NCBI RefSeq assembly: GCF_000787835.1
Contig: NZ_BBPP01000028.1
Span: 59,337 to 113,551 of the forward strand
DNA length: 54,215 bases
From: Streptacidiphilus melanogenes
GTDB lineage: Bacteria; Actinomycetota; Actinomycetes; Streptomycetales; Streptomycetaceae
Direction of reading: 5' to 3'
The notes below the pieces were generated by a model. The model saw only the letters and a program-made list of their open reading frames with translations. It was not told the DNA's origin and made no database searches. The translations under genes and the position numbers were made by a program. Shown one piece after another: positions 9,166-19,426 of the stretch (position 1 is the stretch's first letter; each line of letters starts with the position of its first letter).

Positions 9166-11141
9166 CAGTAGACCCAGATGGTGACCGTGCTGCCGAGCGC
9201 GGCCTGCCCGTTGCCGCTCGGGGTCTGGCTGTGCACCGTCGGGGTGCCGAACAGCGAGAAGCCCAGGGTGCGGACCTTGAACCCGGCCTGCTTCAGCGTC
9301 TTCTGGGCGTCCTTCTCCTTGAGCCCGGTCACGTCCGGGACGGTCACCTGCTGCTGGCCCTTGGAAATGGTCAGCGTCACCGTGACGCCCTGCTGTGACG
9401 CGCCCGCGGGCGGGTTCGTCGCGGCGACGGTACCCGGGTCCTGGTCGGAGAAGACCTGGTTCGGGTCGACCTTCACCTGGAACCCCGCCGACTGCAGGTC
9501 GGAGGTGGCCTCGTCGACGCTCTCACCGGTGACGTCGGGCAGGTCGACGGGCTGCGGGCCGGAACTGACGACCAGTGCGACGGGCGTGTTCGCCGCCACC
9601 TGGGTGCCGGCGGCCGGGTCGGTGCCGATGACCGCGCCTGCCGGGACGGTCGGGTCGCCCTGCTGCCGCTGCGCGCCGATGCCGAGACCCGCCTGCTGGA
9701 GCGCGCTGATCGCGTCGTCGACCGACTTGCCGGTCACCGTCGGCACCGTCGGGCGCTGCGCGCCCTTCGACACGTCGACGGTCACCGTCGTGTCCTTGCG
9801 GACGTGCGCGCCGGGCGACGGGTCGGTGCCGATGACCGAGCCCTTGGGCACGTTCGGTGAGAAGTCCTGCTTGACCTTGACCACGAAGCCCGCGCGGGAG
9901 AGCGTCGCCACCGCCGTCTGCTGCGGCTCGCCCAGCACGGCAGGGACACTTGTGTAGAGACCGCCGTTGAGCGCCCAGGTCAGCCCGGCGACCAGCAGCG
10001 CTACGACCAGGACCAGCCCGGTGGGCAGCACCCAGCGCGGGCGGTCGCGGCGGCGTCGCCGTGCGACGGGCGGCGGCTCCGGCGCCTCGTGGCGCGGCAT
10101 GACGAAGTCGGCGGGCAGCTCGCGCAGCAGCGCCGGATCCATGATCGAGGTCCGTTCGACCGGCGCCGCAGGATCAACGGGACCGACGGGACCGACGGGG
10201 CCGACGAACGGCGGGAGCAGCGTCGTGGGCGAGCCGGCGGACGGGCGGGACGCCGCGGGGGGCTCCGCGTCCAGCTGCGCCGGGGTCAACTCGCGCCGGA
10301 TTCGCTGCAGCCGCGCCAGCAGGTCCACGGCGTCGGCGGGGCGTCGCGCGGCGTCGCGCGCGGTCGCGGCCAGCGTTATCGCGTCCAGCTGTTGCGGCAG
10401 GTCGGGCGCGAGCTGCGAGGGCGGCGGCACGTCCGTGCTCAGGTGCTGGTAGATGACCTGCATCGGGCTCTCGCCGGTGTGCGGCTTCGCGCCGGTCAGC
10501 ATCTCGTACAGCAGCACGCCGCAGGCGTACACGTCGGTGCGCGGATCGGCCGCGCCGCGCTCGATCTGCTCCGGCGCGAGGTAGGAGACCGTGCCCAGCA
10601 CCTGCTGGGTGGTGGCCGCTGTCTGGCCGTCGACGGCCCGGACCAGGCCGAAGTCGGCGACCTTGACCCGGCCGTCCCCGGTCAGCAGCACGTTCTCCGG
10701 CTTCACGTCCCGGTGGACCAGCCCGGCCCGGTGCGCGGCGCCGAGCGCGGCCAGCACCGGCTCCAGGATGTCCAGCGTCGTGCGCGGGCTCAGCGCGCCA
10801 CGGTCGCGCAGCAGGTCGCGCAGGGTCCAGCCGGGCACGTACTCCATGGCCAGGAAGACCGCGGGCGGCATGCCCGTGTGGTCCTCGCCCTGGTCGAAGA
10901 CGCCCACCACGTTCGGGTGCGAGAGCTTGGCGACGGCCTTGGCCTCACGGATGAAACGCTCGACGAACTCCGGGTCCGCGGCGAATCCGGGGTGCATCAC
11001 CTTGAGGGCGACGACCCGGTCCAGCCGGGTGTCCACGCCCCGGTAGACCGTGGCCATGCCGCCCACGGCGACGCGCTGCTCGACCCGGTACCGGCCGTCG
11101 AGCACGCGCCCGATGAGGGGGTCCTGCAGCGTGACGTCCAC
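9165..11141 (-). CDS. PASTA-domain Ser/Thr protein kinase (PknB-like)
   Basis: 658-aa membrane kinase. Seen: Gly-rich loop (VAVGGMATVYRG), catalytic Lys in VALKVMH, HRD loop VHRDVKPENV, DFG (VADFGLVRA) and activation segment (TQQVLGTVSYLAPEQ) within residues 1-275; a Pro-rich juxtamembrane linker; basic RRRRRDRPR; one membrane helix at about 372-392; then four PASTA repeats from about residue 398 to the end. Extracellular PASTA repeats bind muropeptides or lipid II, so it likely couples cell-wall state to phosphorylation. A GNAT gene is coupled to its stop codon. Confidence 0.95.
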   Translation of the reverse strand: MDVTLQDPLIGRVLDGRYRVEQRVAVGGMATVYRGVDTRLDRVVALKVMHPGFAADPEFVERFIREAKAVAKLSHPNVVGVFDQGEDHTGMPPAVFLAMEYVPGWTLRDLLRDRGALSPRTTLDILEPVLAALGAAHRAGLVHRDVKPENVLLTGDGRVKVADFGLVRAVDGQTAATTQQVLGTVSYLAPEQIERGAADPRTDVYACGVLLYEMLTGAKPHTGESPMQVIYQHLSTDVPPPSQLAPDLPQQLDAITLAATARDAARRPADAVDLLARLQRIRRELTPAQLDAEPPAASRPSAGSPTTLLPPFVGPVGPVGPVDPAAPVERTSIMDPALLRELPADFVMPRHEAPEPPPVARRRRRDRPRWVLPTGLVLVVALLVAGLTWALNGGLYTSVPAVLGEPQQTAVATLSRAGFVVKVKQDFSPNVPKGSVIGTDPSPGAHVRKDTTVTVDVSKGAQRPTVPTVTGKSVDDAISALQQAGLGIGAQRQQGDPTVPAGAVIGTDPAAGTQVAANTPVALVVSSGPQPVDLPDVTGESVDEATSDLQSAGFQVKVDPNQVFSDQDPGTVAATNPPAGASQQGVTVTLTISKGQQQVTVPDVTGLKEKDAQKTLKQAGFKVRTLGFSLFGTPTVHSQTPSGNGQAALGSTVTIWVY

Positions 11142-11242
11142 GTGAGGAGTCTAGGGGGAGGCGGAACGTCCGCCTGCGCCGTGGCGCCATCCGTCGCAGA
11201 AGTGTAACGACTTGCGGAAAGACCACGGGCTTTCGGAACACC

Positions 11243-11278
11243 GGCCGGACCGATGGCCGGACCGATGGCCGGACCGCA
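11243..11278. repeat. 12-bp tandem repeat, three copies
   Basis: Three head-to-tail copies of GGCCGGACCGAT (the last ends GCA) fill the short gap between the kinase promoter region and the thiG stop. No coding role is seen; it may affect the end of the thi transcript. Confidence 0.8.
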
Positions 11279-11280
11279 GG

Positions 11281-13504
<2,224 letters not shown>

Positions 13505-13507
13505 GGT

Positions 13508-13600
13508 TCTGCACTCCCTTCGCCGGAATGACCCGGATCAGGTTCGGACGGTCGGAGGCGCCCCAGCCTCCCTCTCAGCCCGGTGCTCCGGGCTCCCGCG
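13508..13600 (-). promoter_or_regulatory. TPP riboswitch (THI element)
   Basis: On the minus strand: CGGGAGCCCGGAGCACCGGG, then the pyrimidine-sensor bulge CTGAGA, then ACCTGATCCGGGTCAT and CCGGCGAAGGGAG. These are the hallmark conserved blocks of the TPP aptamer. The final GGGAG is also the thiO ribosome site, so TPP binding would hide it and shut down thiOSG translation. Confidence 0.97.
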
Positions 13601-13649
13601 TGAGCAAGTAGCTCGAGCTACTTCTCGACCCACTCTATACAGTGGCCGG

Positions 13650-14831
13650 ATGGCTGTTGAGATGGTCCGGGTCGTGGTCGTCGGCGCCGGGACGGCGGGG
13701 GTGCAGACGGCGGTGGCGCTGCGGCAGCAGGGCTACGACGGTTCCCTGGTGCTGCTGGGCGCCGAGGCGCACCCGCCCTACGACCGCCCGCCGCTCTCCA
13801 AGGACGTGCTGCTGGGGCGCGCGGAGCACTCCCGCTTCGAGATCGACTTCGACGAGCTCGGCATCGAGCTGGCGCTCGGCCGCCGGGCCCTCTCGCTCGA
13901 CGCCGACGCCCGGACGGTGAAGACGGACGGCGGCGACCTGCCCTACACGCAGCTGGTCCTCGCCACCGGCGCCGCCCCGGTCTCCCTGCCCGGCCAGCCC
14001 GACTCCGCGTTCCTGCTGCGCACCCAGGACGACGCCCTGGCCCTGCGGGCGGCGCTGCGGCCCGGCATCCGGGTCGTGGTGGTCGGCGCGGGCTGGATCG
14101 GCGCGGAGGCGGCGACGGTGGCCCGGCAGCTGGGCTGCGAGGTCACCGTGGTGGAGGCCGCGGCCTCGCCCCTGGCGGGCGCTCTGCCTGCGGAGTTCGG
14201 CGAGCGCACGCGCGCGTGGTACGCGCAGGCGGGCGTGGAGCTGCTCACCGCGTCGGCCGTCAGCGAGATCGGCGCGCACGCGGTGCATCTGACGGACGGC
14301 CGCGAGCTCGCCGCGGACGCCGTCGTCGTCGGCATCGGCGCCCGCCCCGACAATGCCTGGCTCGCGGGCTCCGGCATCCCCCTGGACGACCGCGGCGCGG
14401 TCGCCGCGGACGCCCGCCTCCGCGCTGGCAGCGCGGAGGTCCACGCGGTGGGGGACTGCGCGTCCTTCCCTTCGGCGCGGTACGGCCGCCGCCTGACCGT
14501 GCACCACTGGGACAACGCGCTGCAGGGCGCGCGGGTCGTGGCGGCGGACATCCTGGGCGGCGAGGTGGTCTACGACCCGGTGCCGTACTTCTGGTCGGAG
14601 CAGTTCGGACACATGGTGCAGGTCGCCGGCATCATCGACCCGTCCGCCCGCCAGGTCGCGCGCGGCGACGACACGGTGCTGTGGGTCCGGGAGGACCGCC
14701 TTGAGGCGGTCCTGACCGTGGACAAGCCCCGCGATCTGGCGCAGGGGCGGAAGCTGATCGAAGCCGGGAAGCAGATCGACCCCGCAAAGGCGGCGGACCC
14801 GACGACGGCGCTCAAGGCGGCAACCGTCTAG
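13650..14831 (+). CDS. NAD(P)/FAD-dependent ferredoxin reductase-like oxidoreductase
   Basis: 393 aa. Seen: FAD motif VVVVGAGTAGVQTAVALRQQG at the N-terminus, YDRPPLSKDVLLG, second nucleotide motif VVVVGAGWIGAEAATVARQLG for NAD(P)H, and VHAVGDCASFPS. This is the layout of ferredoxin/rubredoxin reductases of class I-dioxygenase and P450 systems. No ferredoxin lies next to it; redox partner unknown. ATG at 13650 has no ribosome site, and TATACA ends 8 nt before it, so a leaderless transcript is likely. Divergent from the TPP-riboswitch operon. Confidence 0.88.
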   Translation: MAVEMVRVVVVGAGTAGVQTAVALRQQGYDGSLVLLGAEAHPPYDRPPLSKDVLLGRAEHSRFEIDFDELGIELALGRRALSLDADARTVKTDGGDLPYTQLVLATGAAPVSLPGQPDSAFLLRTQDDALALRAALRPGIRVVVVGAGWIGAEAATVARQLGCEVTVVEAAASPLAGALPAEFGERTRAWYAQAGVELLTASAVSEIGAHAVHLTDGRELAADAVVVGIGARPDNAWLAGSGIPLDDRGAVAADARLRAGSAEVHAVGDCASFPSARYGRRLTVHHWDNALQGARVVAADILGGEVVYDPVPYFWSEQFGHMVQVAGIIDPSARQVARGDDTVLWVREDRLEAVLTVDKPRDLAQGRKLIEAGKQIDPAKAADPTTALKAATV

Positions 14832-14850
14832 GGCGCGGAGCTCCGAAGGG

Positions 14851-15036
14851 TTATGCCACCCGTCGGTTGCCTGGCGCCTCGTCCTCGTCGCCCAGGGGGC
14901 GTGCCGCCAGGACCGCCACCGGCGCGAGCAGCAGCGTCGGGATGACGACCGCCAGCGCGGCGATGACCGTGGGCGACGCGACCCACTCCAGCACGCAGGT
15001 CGCGGCGACGACCACGGCGATCAGCGCGTAACGCAT
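14851..15036 (-). CDS. Small membrane protein, function unknown
   Basis: 61 aa, two hydrophobic helices (about residues 3-18 and 22-45) and a polar tail (GDEDEAPGNRRVA). ATG at 15036 is chosen because AGGAG lies 6 nt upstream; the frame stays open further but without support. It converges on the FAD oxidoreductase and is divergent from the enoyl-CoA hydratase. Not recognised. Confidence 0.6.
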   Translation of the reverse strand: MRYALIAVVVAATCVLEWVASPTVIAALAVVIPTLLLAPVAVLAARPLGDEDEAPGNRRVA

Positions 15037-15164
15037 GCCCAGCTCCTTCGTGTCCGACTTCACCCTGCAGTATGCAACACCTCCGCGCGGGGCCCGTTCC
15101 CAGGTGTCATGGGATGCGCATATCGTGTTCGTGACGCTGATCGCGAACAGGGGAGGCCGCCGCA

Positions 15165-15995
15165 ATGAGTCCGTTCCGTGGATCCGTGCCGTTCACCGAG
15201 GAGTGGCGGCACTTCCGGCTGACCCGTGACGACGCGGGCGTGCTGACGGTCACGCTCGACCGGCCGGACAAGCTGAACGCCCTCACCTTCGAGTCCTACG
15301 CCGACCTGCGCGATCTCCTCGCTGAGCTGCCGCAGCGCGGGGACACCCGGGCGGTGCTGCTGCGCGGCGAGGGCCGCGGTTTCTGCTCCGGCGGGGACGT
15401 CAACGAGATCATCGGCGCGACCCTCGAGATGCGGCCGGACCAGCTGCTCGACTTCACGCGGATGACGGGGCAGGTCGTCCGGGCGATGCGGGAGTGCCCG
15501 ATCCCGATCGTCGCCGCGATCCACGGCATCGCCGCGGGAGCGGGGTCCGTGCTCGCGCTGGCTGCGGACTTCCGGGTGGTGGCCCGTTCCGCGCGCTTCG
15601 CGTTCCTGTTCACCAAGGTCGGACTGGCGGGGGCCGACATGGGCGCCGCGTACCTGCTGCCGCGCATCGTCGGGCTGGGGCACGCCACCAAGCTGTTGAT
15701 GCTGGGCGACACCCTCGACGCCGCCACGGCCGACCGGTACGGCCTGGTCAGCGAGCTGGTGGAGGACGAGGAGCTGGACGCGAAGGCCGGCGCCCTCGCG
15801 CAGCGGCTCGCCGAGGGGCCGGCCTTCGCGCTCGCGCAGACCAAGGCGCTGCTGACGCAGGAGCTGGACATGAGCCTGGCCGCCTCGGTCGAGCTGGAGG
15901 CGATGACGCAGGCGCTGCTGATGAAGAGCGCGGACTACGCCGAGTTCCACGCCGCGTTCACCGGCAAGCGCCCGCCCAAGTGGCAGGGCCGGTGA
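15165..15995 (+). CDS. Enoyl-CoA hydratase/isomerase family protein
   Basis: 276-aa crotonase-fold enzyme. Seen: LDRPDKLNALTFESY, the oxyanion-hole/CoA motifs RGEGRGFCSGGDV and HGIAAGAGSVLALAADFR, and GADMGAAYLLPRIVG. In this cluster it probably hydrates or hydrolyses a ring-derived enoyl-CoA (2-aminobenzoyl-CoA route). ATG at 15165 follows GGAGGCCGCC. It ends 71 bp before the fused monooxygenase gene, likely one transcript. Confidence 0.9.
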   Translation: MSPFRGSVPFTEEWRHFRLTRDDAGVLTVTLDRPDKLNALTFESYADLRDLLAELPQRGDTRAVLLRGEGRGFCSGGDVNEIIGATLEMRPDQLLDFTRMTGQVVRAMRECPIPIVAAIHGIAAGAGSVLALAADFRVVARSARFAFLFTKVGLAGADMGAAYLLPRIVGLGHATKLLMLGDTLDAATADRYGLVSELVEDEELDAKAGALAQRLAEGPAFALAQTKALLTQELDMSLAASVELEAMTQALLMKSADYAEFHAAFTGKRPPKWQGR

Positions 15996-16066
15996 CACGG
16001 CATAGCGCGATCGTTACGATGGCGAGAGACACGGTATAAGCCGGTCGGTCGAGGAGGGAGGCGGTC

Positions 16067-18319
16067 GTGCGGATCGCGGTCATCGGCGGCGGGCCGGGCG
16101 GGCTGTACTTCGCGGCGCTGGTCAAGCGGCAACAGCCGGCGCACGAGGTCACCGTCTGGGAGCGCAACGCGCCCGGGGACACCTTCGGCTTCGGGGTCGT
16201 GCTCTCCGACGAGACCCTCGGCGGGATCGAGGAGGCCGATCCGGAGCTCTACACCGAGCTCGCGGGAGGCTTCGCGCGCTGGGACGACATCGATGTGCAC
16301 CTGCCCAGCGGCCAGGTGTTCACCTCCGGCGGGCACGGCTTCGCCGCGACCAGCAGGCAGCGCCTGCTCGGGCTGCTCCAGGAGCGGTGCCGGTCCGTCG
16401 GCGTCGATCTGCGGTTCCGCACCGAGGCCCCGCCCGCCGCGGAGCTGGCCCGCACGCACGACCTGGTCGTCGCCGCCGACGGTGTCCGTTCGCGCACCCG
16501 CGCCGCCGCGGCCGAGGTCTACCGCCCCCAGTTGGACGAGCGCCGCTGCCGCTACATCTGGCTCGGCACCGACCTGGTCTTCGACGCCTTCCAGTTCCAC
16601 GTGCTGCGCACCGAGCACGGCGTCATGCAGCTGCACGGCTACCCGTACTCGGACGCGGGCAGCACCGTCATCGTCGAGATGCGCGAGGACGTCTGGCGTC
16701 GCGCCGGGCTCGACCGGATGGACGAGCACGAGTCCGTCGCCGCCTGCGAGAAGCTCTTCGCCGACGCGCTGCGCGGCCACGCGCTGCGGGGCAACGACTC
16801 ACGCTGGATCGCCTTCACCACCGTCCGCAACGCCACCTGGTCCGACGGCAACACGGTGCTGCTCGGCGACGCGGCCCACACCGCGCACTTCTCCATCGGC
16901 TCCGGCACCAAGCTCGCGATGGAGGACGCGGTCGCTCTTGCCGGCGCGCTGCGCGGGGCGCCGTCGGTGCCCGAGGCCCTGGCCGCGTACGAGGAGGAGC
17001 GGCGTCCTGTCGTCGCCTCGACCCAGCGAGCGGCCCAGGCGAGCCTGGAGTGGTTCGAGAACCTGGAGCAGTACCTGGACCAGCCCGGCTGGCAGCTGGC
17101 CTTCAACCTGCTCACCCGCAGCCGCCGGATCACCCACGACAACCTGCGGCTGCGCGACCCGGGTTACGTCGCGGACGCCGAGGCGCGCTTCAACGATGCC
17201 GTCGCCGGGGCGGGCACGCCGCCGATGTTCACGTCGTTCCGGCTGCGCGGGCTGACGCTGCGCAACCGCGTCGTGGTCTCCCCGATGGACATGTACTCCG
17301 CACAGGACGGCCTGCCGGACGACTTCCACCTGGTGCACCTCGGCTCGCGCGCGCTGGGCGGCGCGGGTCTGGTGATGACGGAGATGGTGTGCGTCGCCTC
17401 CGAGGGCCGCATCACGCTCGGCTGCACCGGCCTGTGGAACGACGAGCAGCAGGACGCGTGGGCGCGGATCACCGACTTCGTGCACCGGCGCAGCGGCGCG
17501 GCGATCGGCCTCCAGCTGGGCCACTCCGGGCGCAAGGGCGCGACGAAGCTGATGTGGGAGGGCATGGACGACCCCCTCGCGCCGGAGCAGGCGTGGCCGC
17601 TGGTGGGGCCCTCCCCGCTGGCGTACCGGCCGGGCGTGGGCCAGGTCCCGGCCGAGCTGACGCACGAGCAGCTGGCCGAGCTGAAGCGGCAGTTCGCGGA
17701 CTCGGCCCGGCGGGGCGCGGAGGCCGGCTTCGACCTGCTGGAGCTGCACTGCGCCCACGGCTACCTGCTCTCCTCGTTCCTCTCCCCGCTGACGAACCGT
17801 CGCGAGGACGAGTACGGCGGTCCGCTGGAGGCGCGGCTGCGCTGGCCGCTGGAGGTCTTCGACGCGATGCGCGAGGTCTGGCCGGAGGACCGGCCGATGA
17901 CGGTCCGCGTCTCCGCGACGGACTGGGCGGAGGGCGGCAACGACACGGAGGAGGCCGTCGTCATCGCCGCCGCGTTCGCCGCCCACGGCGCGGACGCGAT
18001 CGACGTCTCCACGGGCCAGGTCGTCGCCTACGAGCAGCCCGCCTTCGGCCGCTCCTACCAGACGCCGTACGCGGACGCGATCCGCAACCGCGTGCGCGTG
18101 CCGGTCATCGCCGTCGGCGCGGTCTCCTCCTGGGACGACGTCAACTCCCTGCTGCTCGCCGGCCGCGCGGACCTGGTCGCCCTCGGCCGGCCGCACCTCT
18201 ACGACCCGGCCTGGACGCTGCACGCGGCAGCGGAGCAGTCCTGGTCGGGGCCGGGGGTGGAGTGGCCGGTCCAGTACCGGGCGGGCAGCAGGCGCCCGCA
18301 GACCGGCCGGAGGCAGTAG
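16067..18319 (+). CDS. Fused aryl-CoA monooxygenase/OYE-type reductase (2-aminobenzoyl-CoA monooxygenase/reductase-like)
   Basis: 750 aa, two flavin domains. Residues 1 to about 390 are an FAD aromatic hydroxylase (MRIAVIGGGPGGLYFAALVK; GDAAHTAHFSIGSGTKLAMED). Residues about 390-750 are an Old Yellow Enzyme-type FMN reductase (LRNRVVVSPMDMYSA, LQLGHSGRKG, LHCAHGYLLSSFLSPLTNRR). Such fusions are often annotated as salicylyl-CoA 5-hydroxylase/oxidoreductase. The characterised fused enzyme is the Azoarcus evansii 2-aminobenzoyl-CoA monooxygenase/reductase, which hydroxylates and then partially reduces the ring. With a CoA ligase, beta-oxidation genes and RidA alongside, and no gentisate dioxygenase, anthranilyl-CoA is the favoured substrate. 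GTG at 16067 follows GAGGAGGGAGG. Confidence 0.88.
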   Translation: MRIAVIGGGPGGLYFAALVKRQQPAHEVTVWERNAPGDTFGFGVVLSDETLGGIEEADPELYTELAGGFARWDDIDVHLPSGQVFTSGGHGFAATSRQRLLGLLQERCRSVGVDLRFRTEAPPAAELARTHDLVVAADGVRSRTRAAAAEVYRPQLDERRCRYIWLGTDLVFDAFQFHVLRTEHGVMQLHGYPYSDAGSTVIVEMREDVWRRAGLDRMDEHESVAACEKLFADALRGHALRGNDSRWIAFTTVRNATWSDGNTVLLGDAAHTAHFSIGSGTKLAMEDAVALAGALRGAPSVPEALAAYEEERRPVVASTQRAAQASLEWFENLEQYLDQPGWQLAFNLLTRSRRITHDNLRLRDPGYVADAEARFNDAVAGAGTPPMFTSFRLRGLTLRNRVVVSPMDMYSAQDGLPDDFHLVHLGSRALGGAGLVMTEMVCVASEGRITLGCTGLWNDEQQDAWARITDFVHRRSGAAIGLQLGHSGRKGATKLMWEGMDDPLAPEQAWPLVGPSPLAYRPGVGQVPAELTHEQLAELKRQFADSARRGAEAGFDLLELHCAHGYLLSSFLSPLTNRREDEYGGPLEARLRWPLEVFDAMREVWPEDRPMTVRVSATDWAEGGNDTEEAVVIAAAFAAHGADAIDVSTGQVVAYEQPAFGRSYQTPYADAIRNRVRVPVIAVGAVSSWDDVNSLLLAGRADLVALGRPHLYDPAWTLHAAAEQSWSGPGVEWPVQYRAGSRRPQTGRRQ

Positions 18320-18331
18320 GGCCGCTTGCAC

Positions 18332-18560
18332 GGTCCAGGGGCGCGGGGCTCGTGCCGATCTGCGGCGCCGCCGCGCGGGCGCGAGAAACCCCCCCTGTGC
18401 AGATGGCCCTGCGCGCCCCGGACCATCCGCTCACGGGTGGCCTGTCGCGCAGTTCCCCGCGCCCCTGGGTGGTGCAATCTCCTGCGGGAGCACAACCAGC
18501 CGCTCGCGCCCAAGCGGCGGAGCCGCACGTCGACGGGGCCCCGCGCCCCTAGGCGGTGCC
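18332..18560. repeat. Mosaic intergenic inverted repeat, copy A
   Basis: Built from short related elements: one at 18332-18385 on the minus strand, one at 18441-18478 on the plus strand (TGTCGCGCAGTTCCCCGCGC...GGTGCAA), and one at 18502-18560 on the plus strand (GCTCGCGCCC...GCGGCGGAGCCGC...CCCCGCGCCCCT). The same element types, in another arrangement, occur at 42963-43179. The right end runs into the paaX gene and supplies its stop codon (18549-18551). No coding sense. Confidence 0.85.
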
Positions 18561-19403
18561 ACCGACGGTCGTACGAACGAACTCCCGTGCGGCGGCGCCC
18601 AGGCGGGCGTCCAGCTCCTGGAAGACCCGCGCGGCACGGCCGCCCGGCCAGGAGGCCGGGAGGAGCTCCGGGGGCAGGCCCGGGTCGAGGTAGGGGAGGC
18701 GTCGCCAGCTGTCGACCGCGCGGAGGTGGTCGGCGAAGGCGTCCGGGAGGGAGACCGCGCCCCGCGCGCGGTTCCACCGCGTCAGGACGGGCTCGTGGAC
18801 CTCCAGGAACTCCTCGTGGCAGCGGGCCAGCGCGGGGAGGTCCCACCAGCGCCGGACGGACTCCGCCGTGGCGTCGAAGGCGAGGTGCTCCGCGCGGAAG
18901 AGGTCCGTGTACGCGGTGAGTTCGAGGCGGGTCAGGACGTGGCGCGTCTCCTCGTAGAGGTGCGCGGGGGCGATCCAGACGCCGGGGGCGGCCGTGCCGA
19001 AGCCCAGGCGTGCCAGCCTGCTGCGCAGCACGTGGCGCTTGTGGCGTTCGCTCTCCGGGACGGAGAACAGGGCCAGCACCCAGCCGTCGGCCAGCCGGGG
19101 CGCCCGGTGGGCGTAGATGCGGCGGTCGCCGTCCGTGAGGAGTTCGCGCGCCGGCTCGGAGAGCGTGTAGCCGGCGACGCCGCCGAGCGCCTCGGGGACG
19201 AGGAACCCGCGTCGTTTCAGCCGGGAGACGGCCGACCGTACGGGCTGGGCCTCCACGCCGACCGCGGCCAGCAGGCGGATCAGGTCGCCGACGGCGATCC
19301 AGCCGCCGAGGTCGCGGCCGTGCGCGCCGAAGAAGGTGACGAGCAGCGAACCCGGGGTGTGCTCGCGTGCGGACTGGTCTTCTTCGAGGGCCTCGGTGGT
19401 CAT
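18549..19403 (-). CDS. PaaX family transcriptional regulator
   Basis: 284 aa. Seen: N-terminal winged helix (SLLVTFFGAHGRDLGGWIAVGDLIRLLAAVGVEAQPVRSAVSRLKRRG), central PaaX domain (WVLALFSVPESERHKRHVLRSRLARLGFG) and C-terminal PaaX_C region (RWWDLPALARCHEEFL). Family members sense aryl-CoA thioesters such as phenylacetyl-CoA, so this one may sense 2-aminobenzoyl-CoA and control the cluster. It lies 23 bp downstream of the CoA ligase on the same strand. Its last residues and stop lie inside the intergenic repeat. Confidence 0.9.
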   Translation of the reverse strand: MTTEALEEDQSAREHTPGSLLVTFFGAHGRDLGGWIAVGDLIRLLAAVGVEAQPVRSAVSRLKRRGFLVPEALGGVAGYTLSEPARELLTDGDRRIYAHRAPRLADGWVLALFSVPESERHKRHVLRSRLARLGFGTAAPGVWIAPAHLYEETRHVLTRLELTAYTDLFRAEHLAFDATAESVRRWWDLPALARCHEEFLEVHEPVLTRWNRARGAVSLPDAFADHLRAVDSWRRLPYLDPGLPPELLPASWPGGRAARVFQELDARLGAAAREFVRTTVGGTA

Positions 19404-19426
19404 ACGGTCACTCTAAAGATCGCCGC

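Noticed and set aside
16067..18319. A simple salicylyl-CoA 5-hydroxylase feeding gentisate
   Set aside because: The OYE-type second half, the RidA and beta-oxidation genes, and the lack of gentisate dioxygenase fit 2-aminobenzoyl-CoA better; kept only as an alternative.
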